NCBI GenBank assembly: GCA_964465155.1
Contig: CAYXIH010000034.1
Location: 1-20,545, forward strand
Source of the DNA: Spiro-02 sp964465155
GTDB lineage: Bacteria > Spirochaetota > Spirochaetia > Sphaerochaetales > Sphaerochaetaceae
Direction: 5' to 3'
Length of the DNA stretch: 20,545 bases
In this document: piece after piece, positions 1-7,162 of the stretch
Layout of the letters: every line of letters begins with the position of its first letter
How positions within the stretch are numbered: position 1 is the stretch's first letter
The notes under the pieces: model-generated
What the model was told of the DNA's origin: nothing
The model's database searches: none
Seen by the model: the letters and a program-made list of their open reading frames with translations, nothing else
Made by a program: the position numbers and the translations under genes

Positions 1-13
1 TCAACATCCCAAG

Positions 14-49
14 AAGGAGCTGTTTCCAAGAGAGGAAGCAGCTCTTTCT
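14..49 (+). terminator. Rho-independent terminator of the upstream unit
   Basis: Arms GAGCTGTTTCC (17-27) and GGAAGCAGCTC (34-44) pair over 11 positions with one G-T wobble around the loop AAGAGA. The pairing can extend outward through AAG/TTT, and the run TTTCT follows. The gene it terminates lies outside the window. It separates that gene from the operon that begins just downstream. Confidence 0.75.
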
Positions 50-116
50 GTGTATATGGCTCATTGTTCCACCTTTGACTCACTTTTGGCTTCGGAGACT
101 GTTAATTTGCATGGAG

Positions 117-155
117 TATCCCCAAAAGGAGAAAAGTTATCCCTAAAGGGGAAAA
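117..155 (+). promoter_or_regulatory. Two direct repeats spaced 21 bp, candidate AraC-family operator
   Basis: TATCCCCAAAAGGAGAAAA (117-135) is followed exactly 21 bp later by TATCCCTAAAGGGGAAAA (138-155). Same-face direct repeats two helical turns apart are the usual layout of AraC-family activator sites. An AraC-family regulator is encoded in the operon that follows. A weak -10-like TACAAC (165-170) lies 10 bp past the second copy, with no good -35, as expected of an activator-dependent promoter. The repeats are seen directly; their function is inferred. Confidence 0.45.
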
Positions 156-231
156 CTGATTCTGTACAACACCAAAAAATGGTCAAATGATACAGATGTT
201 GCAAACAGAAATTACAAAAAGGTGGAACATC

Positions 232-1152
232 GTGCTACGGAGAAACACATCGGTCTGTGCTATCAAGCAGATTAAGAAAAGTAGATATCTCTACGCAATA
301 CTCTTGTTGCCAATCGTATATTACATCGTTTTCCATTATGCACCGATGTATGGGGTATTGGTTGCTTTCAAGGATTACAACATAGTCAAGGGGATTATGA
401 AGAGCCCATGGGCAGGTTTGAAATGGTTCAAGAAATTTGCTACTGATCCTTATTTTTGGATTGTCGTTCGCAATACCTTTCTGATGAGCCTCTATAGTAT
501 CTTGTGGGGGTTCCCAATCCCGATACTCCTCGCCGTGATGCTCAACGAGGTGAACAATTCCAAGTACAAGCGGGTCATCCAATCTATCACGTATCTTCCT
601 CACTTCATTTCTACGGTTGTCTTGTGTGGCATGATCGTCAATCTCCTGGCTTCAGATGGATTGGTGAACCAAGTGATACAGGCCATGGGAGGAAAACCCA
701 TGCAGTTCCTGATGTATCCACAATACTTCCGAACCATCTATGTTACATCTGGAATCTGGCAGTCAGCTGGTTGGACGTCCATCATCTATTTGGCAGCTTT
801 GACTGGCATAGACCAAGAAGTATTGGATGCTGCAACCATTGATGGCGCGAATAGATTCCAACGCATCAGGCATGTCACGATACCCGCTATCATGCCGACA
901 ATCTCTACGATGCTCATTATGAACCTTGGCAAAATCATGAACCTTGGATATGAGAAGGTCCTTCTCCTCTACAACGGTTCCACCTATGAGACGGCAGATA
1001 TCATTTCTACGTATGTATACCGCAGGGGTATCTTGGGCAACAGCTTCAGCTATGCTACTGCAGTCGGTTTGTTCCAGTCGGTGATTGGGGTTGTGTTCCT
1101 CGTTGCGGCGAACAAGGTATCCAAGAAACTCAGCGACACAAGCTTGTGGTAG
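232..1152 (+). CDS. CUT1 sugar ABC transporter permease, LplB type
   Basis: This is an inner-membrane permease of an oligosaccharide importer, of the LplB/YteP group of the MalF-like (CUT1) families. A basic N-terminus is followed by a hydrophobic segment (YLYAILLLPIVYYIVF), the family-typical 'PMYGVLVAFKDYN', further membrane spans, and an EAA loop near the C-terminal third (LDAATIDGANRFQRIRHVTIP) that contacts the ATPase. The frame is open from ATG 187, but no Shine-Dalgarno precedes that codon. GTG 232 has AAAGGTGG (218-225) six bases upstream and gives about 306 residues, with the usual short stretch before the first span, so I chose it. The second permease starts nine bases after its stop. 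Family assignment is firm; the substrate is unknown and the start is uncertain. Confidence 0.9.
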   Translation: MLRRNTSVCAIKQIKKSRYLYAILLLPIVYYIVFHYAPMYGVLVAFKDYNIVKGIMKSPWAGLKWFKKFATDPYFWIVVRNTFLMSLYSILWGFPIPILLAVMLNEVNNSKYKRVIQSITYLPHFISTVVLCGMIVNLLASDGLVNQVIQAMGGKPMQFLMYPQYFRTIYVTSGIWQSAGWTSIIYLAALTGIDQEVLDAATIDGANRFQRIRHVTIPAIMPTISTMLIMNLGKIMNLGYEKVLLLYNGSTYETADIISTYVYRRGILGNSFSYATAVGLFQSVIGVVFLVAANKVSKKLSDTSLW

Positions 1153-1161
1153 GAGAGAGAA

Positions 1162-2103
1162 ATGCAGAACAATTCAGCCCTGACTCAACAGGGTACAAGC
1201 TACGTAATGCCAGATTCGAAGAATAAGCTCGCTTTGTCCGGACGGGCTGGAAATAAATTATTTGATATTTGCAATTACTTGCTGCTTGCAGTCGTAGGGT
1301 TTGTCACATTGTATCCAATGTGGTATATCCTGATCGTGTCCTTCAGCAGTGCCCAATACATCAACCTCGGACAAGTTTCGGTTATTCCTCGCGGTTTCAA
1401 CATTGATGCCTACAAGATTGTGTTCTCCAACGAGAAAATTTGGCGGGCATATTACAACACATTCATGTATACCAGCGTTGGCACCCTGATCAATGTATTG
1501 ATGACAGCAATGTGTGCATATCCGTTGTCCAGGCCTGATTTGTATGGCAAGAAATTTTTTACCATCTTTATTACACTGACCATGTTCATCTCAGGTGGAA
1601 TGATCCCTTTGTACCTTGTCGTCATGAAGCTGAAGCTTATCAACACCATGTGGTCGATAGTGCTTCCTCCTGCAATCAGTACCTTCAATATGATCGTCAT
1701 GCGTACATCGTTTGCAGCGATTCCGATTTCGCTTACTGAGTCAGCGTATCTTGATGGAGCAAATGACATACAGATCCTCTCCAAGATTATCATCCCCCTT
1801 TCCAAACCAATCTTGGCCACAATGACGCTCTTCTATGCAGTAGCCCATTGGAACAGCTTCTTCCCTGCTCTGCTCTACCTCAACGAACAGTCAAAGTATC
1901 CAGTGCAGGTTCTGATGCGGGATATTGTCATCGCAGGGGACATGACAAGCGATTCAGGAGATATTGCAAGCAACATCAATATTTTGGCAGTGAACTATAA
2001 ATATGCGGTCATCGTCATCTCGGTGATTCCAATTCTCATCGTGTACCCATTGCTGCAGAAGCATTTCACCAAGGGTGTCATGCTTGGGGCAGTGAAGGGT
2101 TGA
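1162..2103 (+). CDS. CUT1 sugar ABC transporter permease, LplC/YtcP type
   Basis: This is the second inner-membrane subunit (MalG-like, LplC/YtcP group, 313 residues) and partner of the preceding permease. After a soluble N-terminus of about 30 residues comes the first span (ICNYLLLAVVGFVTLYPMWYILIVSFS). The Pro- and Met-rich 'FISGGMIPLYLVV' segment typical of this group follows, and then the EAA loop ESAYLDGANDIQILSKIIIP. The C-terminus 'KHFTKGVMLGAVKG' is a family hallmark. AGGAGAGAG lies two bases before the ATG and supports this start. The binding-protein gene follows directly. No ATPase is encoded in this operon, as is common for Lpl-type importers that share an MsmX-like ATPase. Confidence 0.92.
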   Translation: MQNNSALTQQGTSYVMPDSKNKLALSGRAGNKLFDICNYLLLAVVGFVTLYPMWYILIVSFSSAQYINLGQVSVIPRGFNIDAYKIVFSNEKIWRAYYNTFMYTSVGTLINVLMTAMCAYPLSRPDLYGKKFFTIFITLTMFISGGMIPLYLVVMKLKLINTMWSIVLPPAISTFNMIVMRTSFAAIPISLTESAYLDGANDIQILSKIIIPLSKPILATMTLFYAVAHWNSFFPALLYLNEQSKYPVQVLMRDIVIAGDMTSDSGDIASNINILAVNYKYAVIVISVIPILIVYPLLQKHFTKGVMLGAVKG

Positions 2104-2124
2104 AGATACAAAATGGAGGTTCGT

Positions 2125-3732
2125 ATGAAAAGGAACAGGATGCAGAGAATCTTGCTTATTGGTTTGCTGTGTTGTGCATTGCCCTGCACGCTTACGGCAA
2201 AGGGAAATCAGGAGACTACGGGTGCAACCCAGGAGGCAGTAGGAGAGAACTGGCTTGTTGAAAAGCCTACTACCGTGCGGGTGTTGCTCAGCGACTCTGC
2301 TACCCAGCCCCTGAAGAATTACGCAACTGCACAGCAGGCGACGTATGACGAGACGGGAATCAAGCTCGAATATGAGATTGTACCCTTCAGCAGCTATGAT
2401 GACAAAAAGAATATCCTGCTGGCTACAAACAACTGGCCTGATATTGCCTATATCAAGGTAGAGGATGTGGCGACGTATGCACCCACAGGGATCTTTGAAC
2501 CCTTGCTACAGTATGTCAACGAAGAGACAATGCCCAATTTCTATCGTTTCTGGCAGCAGTATCCCGAGATGAAGAAATACCTGCTTGATGGTGAACTCTA
2601 TGTCTTCCCTGTCATTCAGCGTGAAGAGAGTGCCAATGGTTTCGGACCTGTAATCCGTGCCGATTTGCTTGCCAAGCATAATATCCAGACTCCACAAACG
2701 TTTGATGAACTGTTGGATGTCCTGGCCCAGCTGAAGAAACTCTATCCCAATTCCATTCCTTGGACAGGACGCAAGGGAACAACCCAATTGCTGAAGACCA
2801 CTTCCTATATGTTGGGTGCCGGGTACGAACAAGTAGGAATCTACTATGACTTTGACAAAGGCAAATATGTCTTTGGACCAGCAAGCCAAGAATTCAAGGC
2901 TGTCCTTTCCTACCTGAACAAAGCCTATTCCATGGGTGTGCTCGATCCTGACTTTGCGACTACCTCGAGCGAGCAGATGGAATCAAAGCTCTCCTCCGGT
3001 CGTTCCTTCTTCTTCCTCGACAACTCGGGATTTGGACAGAACTATACAAAGGCATTGCGCAAACTCCCTGGCAACGAAGCTGCCACGCTCCAGATTATTC
3101 CGATCCCTGAAAACAGCTTTGGACAGCGGCGCGCAGTGAGCTATGCTAAAGAACTTCCTGGTCGCTTCTATGCAGTGAATGCTTCAAGCAAGAAAGTTGA
3201 TGAAGTCATCAAGATCGTGGACTGGTTGTATGGGGACGTAGGTTCCGATATCTCCAACTACGGTAAGGAAGGATATAGCTTTGAGTATGATGCAAACGGT
3301 GAACCACAGTTCCTGCTGCCATATGTCGAGCAGTTTAGGGATGCAACACCGAGTTCCTATTATGCAGTCTATTCTGACCTTGGCATTACTAAGCTGAACT
3401 TCTGCCTCTATGCCTGTAATACCAAGACTTGGTTTGAGATTGAGAAGCTGCTTGGAAACTGGGACAATGTGGCCGATGAATATTGGAACATTGTCAATGA
3501 TGACCCAGCGTATCATTCGCCGGTGATCAACCCCTCTTTGAGCACCGAGCAGAGCGAACGGACTGCAGATATCCTCATGGAACTGAATACCATGCTTGCC
3601 CAGGAGTACAACAAGTATATCATGGGGCTCGAACCAATCGAGAAATGGGATTCCGTTATTGTCCGCTGCGAGCAGCTTGGAGTCAGGGAATTGGAGAAAA
3701 TCTACAACGACGCCAATAATTCCTACAAATAA
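2125..3732 (+). CDS. Extracellular solute-binding protein of the Lpl-type importer
   Basis: This is an exported sugar-binding protein of the large LplA/YtcQ group (about 535 residues), presumed to deliver oligosaccharides to the two permeases upstream. The N-terminus is a basic leader (MKRNRMQR) and a hydrophobic core ending near 'TLTA', followed by a polar 'KGNQE' linker. This resembles spirochaete binding proteins. A clean lipobox is not evident, so signal peptidase I cleavage after Ala25 is as likely as lipidation. 'NWPDIAYIKVEDVATYAPTGIFEPL' and 'GELYVFPV' match the conserved parts of this family. An ATG at 2113 is also in frame, but GGAGG (2115-2119) lies inside that extension, five bases before ATG 2125, so 2125 is the better start. 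Confidence 0.9.
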   Translation: MKRNRMQRILLIGLLCCALPCTLTAKGNQETTGATQEAVGENWLVEKPTTVRVLLSDSATQPLKNYATAQQATYDETGIKLEYEIVPFSSYDDKKNILLATNNWPDIAYIKVEDVATYAPTGIFEPLLQYVNEETMPNFYRFWQQYPEMKKYLLDGELYVFPVIQREESANGFGPVIRADLLAKHNIQTPQTFDELLDVLAQLKKLYPNSIPWTGRKGTTQLLKTTSYMLGAGYEQVGIYYDFDKGKYVFGPASQEFKAVLSYLNKAYSMGVLDPDFATTSSEQMESKLSSGRSFFFLDNSGFGQNYTKALRKLPGNEAATLQIIPIPENSFGQRRAVSYAKELPGRFYAVNASSKKVDEVIKIVDWLYGDVGSDISNYGKEGYSFEYDANGEPQFLLPYVEQFRDATPSSYYAVYSDLGITKLNFCLYACNTKTWFEIEKLLGNWDNVADEYWNIVNDDPAYHSPVINPSLSTEQSERTADILMELNTMLAQEYNKYIMGLEPIEKWDSVIVRCEQLGVRELEKIYNDANNSYK

Positions 3733-3764
3733 GCAGGATTTTCACGAGTAGTGGTATGATGGGA

Positions 3765-3788
3765 TGTCCTGCCAGTGTTGGCAGGACA
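3765..3788 (+). other. Intercistronic hairpin between binding protein and regulator genes
   Basis: TGTCCTGCCA and TGGCAGGACA form a perfect 10-bp stem with the loop GTGT, in the only long gap (86 bp) of this operon. The sequence after it (CCATCTTATAAG) has no real T-run, so full termination is doubtful. It may protect the 3' end of the abundant binding-protein message or cause partial termination that lowers expression of the downstream genes. Confidence 0.6.
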
Positions 3789-3818
3789 CCATCTTATAAG
3801 AATAGCCAGAGGTGATCC

Positions 3819-6125
3819 ATGACAAGACATTTCCACAGACCCCCTATCAGTAGGTACTTCATGCGACTCCTTGGCTATTTCTGTCTCGTACTCCTGTTTG
3901 CTGGCTTGTTTGTCACAATAGGGAGTATCTCGTCTTATTCAAATTCACGGAAACAATATCTTCAGAAATATCAGGAACATCTCCAGGCCATGACCACAAT
4001 GGTCAGTAGTCAGGTGCGAATGGCATTTGGACAGGGCGTCTCAATATTCCAAGAAGCAGAGACAATCATGAATTTCAAGCCCGAGGGAATTATCTCGGAG
4101 CAACAACGAAGCGAGCTATGGCGTGTCCAGGAACTTATTCGAAAAGCCGAGAATAGTATGACTCCCCTGGTAGTCAACGAATTCATCTACTACGCTTCAG
4201 ATGATTCAATATTGGAAAGTGCGGGACACTACGACAAGGATTTCTATTTCCAGGACATTTGTATGTATCAGGCATATGACCGGACGTTCTGGGATTCGAC
4301 ATTTTCCTTTTCTGGCAGGTTTGTGTTGCCTGCTACGATGCTGACTATCCGTGCAAGGAAAATCCCGGTCATACCTGTGGTGACCGTCACGAGAACCCAG
4401 GGCACTTTTGCAGTGCATGTCTGCAATGTATCTTTGGCCTATCTTGAGCAACTCTTGGTTTCTTCAGAGGACGGGGTTGGAAAGTTCCTCATCTTTGATG
4501 GAAACAATACACTCATTGCCCAACAGGTGGAGTCACCTATCTCAGAATCCCAGGCGCGCATCATCAAAGATCTCGCTGATGGGGGTTCAAACCATATCCC
4601 CAGGTATTATATTGCTTCTGCATACGATGATTATACGGGTTGGACAGTCTATGGCATGTTGCCACAAACTTATTTGGTCAATACGCAGCGACATCTGGTG
4701 CTTGTAACCTGCATACAGCTTGTGGTCATGATCTTGCTGGGGTTGCTGATGGTATTTTTCTTGAGCTCATCTATCTATGCCCCGATAAAGGATGTCAATT
4801 CATTGCTGAGGGGTTCTCGCTCTGATGGCCAGCCACAGGATGGGGATGACCTCCAAAACATTAGAAGGGGTGTAGAATCCCTCATATCCAATGAGGATAT
4901 CCATCAACAACGAGAGCTTGATTACCAGCTCGATGGTGCACGCCATGGCCTGCAGCTCCTGATCAACCATATTCATATCCGCAATATAGAGCCGATGCTA
5001 GCTACACTCCGGGCGCAGCGGGGATTCATTCATGAAAAGTATATCTGTGCAGCTATTTTGTTTGAGTTCATGGCAGATGAGGATATGCAGGGATGTACCC
5101 TCATGCGCCAGAAGCTTCCAATTATCCTTCGGAGTATTCTGCTTCCCAAGATGCCATGTGTCGTTATCCCATTGGAGATGGATCTCTTTGAGGTGGTTTT
5201 CAACGTCCAATCGGAGGACGAGATTCCCAATGTCATGCATGACCTTGAGAACTTGCGGAATGTGTTTGCTGCGGATTCCAACAACTATAGCGTTTCGATT
5301 GGAGTAGGGAATATTGTCAATGACATAACCACTATCGGTAAATCTCATACGCAGGCAATAGCGGCTCTCCAGGCAAAAGATTGCGAGACTCCTTTCAGCC
5401 TCTTCTCATTTGCACAGCTTCCACCCAAGAAGAAGATCACATTCTCGTTCTATGACCAGCGTGGAATCATCAACAATATCCAGACAGGGAACTCGGAAAG
5501 TCTCCAACGGTACATTGAGGAATTGATACGCCGCAACGAGCAGTGCGAAGTTGGTCCGGAACTGATGCGTGAGCTCTACCGTCAGATTCTCATGGTCGGA
5601 AGGCGTGTAGCAGATGATGCCCAACTGTCGGTTGAGGAACTTCCGTCCTATCAGGAAATCTATAGGATTCTATCCGTTCCCATGGATGAACAACAGTTGC
5701 AGCGGTGTACTCCAATGTTCATTCGGTTTTTCCTGGAAATCCAAAAATTGGTGTCCCATACCGAATCTTCCCAGAACAACATGCATGTACAGAGGATCAG
5801 TTCCTATCTCGAGCAACATTACGCAGAGCCAATAACTCTCACCACAGTCTCGGAAGACCTCTGCCTGAGTGCAAAGTATATCTCCAGGCTCTACAAGAGT
5901 GAGACCAATGAGAATATCACTGAAGCATTGGCCAAGATCAGAGTTGAGAAGGCAAAGCAGTTGCTTGCCGACCCGCGCTACAAGGTTGGCCAGATAGCAG
6001 CTATGGTTGGGATTGATAGCCGGGCAACCTTCCTCCGCGTCTTTATGAAGCTTGAGGGTATCTCCCCAACTGAATATAGAAAAATCATCGGAATGAAACA
6101 AACCATAGAAAAAGAAGGAAATTGA
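3819..6125 (+). CDS. Membrane-anchored AraC-family transcriptional regulator
   Basis: This 768-residue protein combines an outside sensor with a DNA-binding tail. One membrane span lies at about residues 14-37. An extracytoplasmic region of about 250 residues, Cache-like in length and position, follows. A second span lies at about 292-315 (LVLVTCIQLVVMILLGLLMVFFL), then a long cytoplasmic linker. Residues about 655-758 hold the two helix-turn-helix units of an AraC domain ('ITLTTVSEDLCLSAKYISRLYK' and 'KVGQIAAMVGIDSRATFLRVFMKLEGISPTEYRK'). This is the architecture of YesS/LplR-like regulators in Firmicutes and spirochaetes, which usually control the adjacent Lpl-type importer. AGAGGTGAT precedes the ATG. 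It probably activates its own operon, possibly through the 21-bp repeats at 117-155; both the inducer and the target are inferred. Confidence 0.9.
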   Translation: MTRHFHRPPISRYFMRLLGYFCLVLLFAGLFVTIGSISSYSNSRKQYLQKYQEHLQAMTTMVSSQVRMAFGQGVSIFQEAETIMNFKPEGIISEQQRSELWRVQELIRKAENSMTPLVVNEFIYYASDDSILESAGHYDKDFYFQDICMYQAYDRTFWDSTFSFSGRFVLPATMLTIRARKIPVIPVVTVTRTQGTFAVHVCNVSLAYLEQLLVSSEDGVGKFLIFDGNNTLIAQQVESPISESQARIIKDLADGGSNHIPRYYIASAYDDYTGWTVYGMLPQTYLVNTQRHLVLVTCIQLVVMILLGLLMVFFLSSSIYAPIKDVNSLLRGSRSDGQPQDGDDLQNIRRGVESLISNEDIHQQRELDYQLDGARHGLQLLINHIHIRNIEPMLATLRAQRGFIHEKYICAAILFEFMADEDMQGCTLMRQKLPIILRSILLPKMPCVVIPLEMDLFEVVFNVQSEDEIPNVMHDLENLRNVFAADSNNYSVSIGVGNIVNDITTIGKSHTQAIAALQAKDCETPFSLFSFAQLPPKKKITFSFYDQRGIINNIQTGNSESLQRYIEELIRRNEQCEVGPELMRELYRQILMVGRRVADDAQLSVEELPSYQEIYRILSVPMDEQQLQRCTPMFIRFFLEIQKLVSHTESSQNNMHVQRISSYLEQHYAEPITLTTVSEDLCLSAKYISRLYKSETNENITEALAKIRVEKAKQLLADPRYKVGQIAAMVGIDSRATFLRVFMKLEGISPTEYRKIIGMKQTIEKEGN

Positions 6126-6126
6126 C

Positions 6127-7161
6127 ATGAAAGTAATGACAGCACGCAAAGAGTATATCGTACCCTTTGAAACTCGCCCTACCGATAGCGCCCATGCCTC
6201 CACATTGGTGGAACTCTCAGATGGAGGGATCCTGACAGCCTGGTTTGGTGGAAGCTGGGAGAAAGGACCCGATGTCGCAATCTGGACCTGTCGTCGTAGT
6301 CCAGAGGGTATCTGGTCCGAACCACATGCTGTATGCGACACCCGGGGGATTGCGACTTGGAATCCTGTGTTGTTCCGGTATCCTGACAATACGATAGTCT
6401 TGTTTTACAAAGTAGGAGCAACGATAGATATATGGCAGACATATTATATGACATCGACGGATGAGGGTAAGACCTGGAGCGAATCCCGTGAACTGGTTGC
6501 TGGTGATACATCAGGCGGCCGTGGTCCAGTAAAGAACAAGCCGATACTCCTTGCAGATGGAAAGACTATTGTAGCACCAGCTTCCTTTGAGGGAGAAGTC
6601 TGGGATTGCTTTGTCGATATTTCTCAGGACAATGGGATTTCTTGGGTAGCCAGTGGCCTGGTGCCTGTCAGAAGGGCATCGTTCAATATCCAGATGGTGG
6701 ACCAACCGTATGAGCCACATAGGTGTTGGGGCAAAGGGATCATCCAACCGACGCTCTGGGAAAGTACGGACGGCAATCTCCACATGCTCTGTCGCTCCAC
6801 GTCATCGGCTATCATGAGAAGCGACTCAACCGATGGAGGACACACCTGGTCAATGGCATACGAATCAGGTCTTCCCAACAACAACAGCGGCATTGACGTT
6901 GTACGCCTCGCCAACGGGACACTTGTTTTGGCCTACAATCCCAATGGCAACCTCCCCAACTATTACAAAGGACCTCGTACCCCCTTGGTACTGGCTAGTT
7001 CGCAGGACAACGGTGCAACGTGGAGTCACTTGCTGACGCTTGAAGACGGCCCTGGCGGATATGCATATCCAGCTATCATAGAACTGAAAAACCACCACAT
7101 CGCCGTGACGTATACCCATAAGCGTGAACAGATCTGTTTCTGGGATATTGAGATTAGCTAA
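6127..7161 (+). CDS. Asp-box (BNR_2) sialidase-fold protein, probable intracellular glycan enzyme
   Basis: This 344-residue beta-propeller protein carries four Asp-boxes: STDEGKTW (110-117), SQDNGISW (166-173), STDGGHTW (234-241) and SQDNGATW (292-299). It also has the BNR_2 signatures 'GKGIIQPTLWES' (about 203-214), 'NNNSGIDVVRLANG' and 'GGYAYPAII'. Such proteins are usually annotated as sialidases, but the FRIP-type arginine motif of classical GH33 enzymes is not evident near the N-terminus. No other sialic-acid genes are nearby, so another exo-acting hydrolase or lyase activity is equally possible. There is no signal peptide, so it should act in the cytoplasm on imported oligosaccharide. 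One base separates it from the regulator stop and one base from the next start, implying tight translational coupling. The fold is secure; the reaction is not. Confidence 0.82.
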   Translation: MKVMTARKEYIVPFETRPTDSAHASTLVELSDGGILTAWFGGSWEKGPDVAIWTCRRSPEGIWSEPHAVCDTRGIATWNPVLFRYPDNTIVLFYKVGATIDIWQTYYMTSTDEGKTWSESRELVAGDTSGGRGPVKNKPILLADGKTIVAPASFEGEVWDCFVDISQDNGISWVASGLVPVRRASFNIQMVDQPYEPHRCWGKGIIQPTLWESTDGNLHMLCRSTSSAIMRSDSTDGGHTWSMAYESGLPNNNSGIDVVRLANGTLVLAYNPNGNLPNYYKGPRTPLVLASSQDNGATWSHLLTLEDGPGGYAYPAIIELKNHHIAVTYTHKREQICFWDIEIS

Positions 7162-7162
7162 G

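Noticed and set aside
75..106. Promoter TTGACT ... GTTAAT before the first operon
   Set aside because: The spacing is 20 bp and the -10 matches only 4 of 6 bases; too weak to list.
3765..3800. Rho-independent terminator after the binding-protein gene
   Set aside because: The stem is perfect, but no T-run follows and the next gene continues the operon; listed as an intercistronic hairpin instead.
5670..6389. 239-codon open frame on the minus strand across the regulator and Asp-box genes
   Set aside because: It runs across two real plus-strand genes and their junction and has no recognisable domain.
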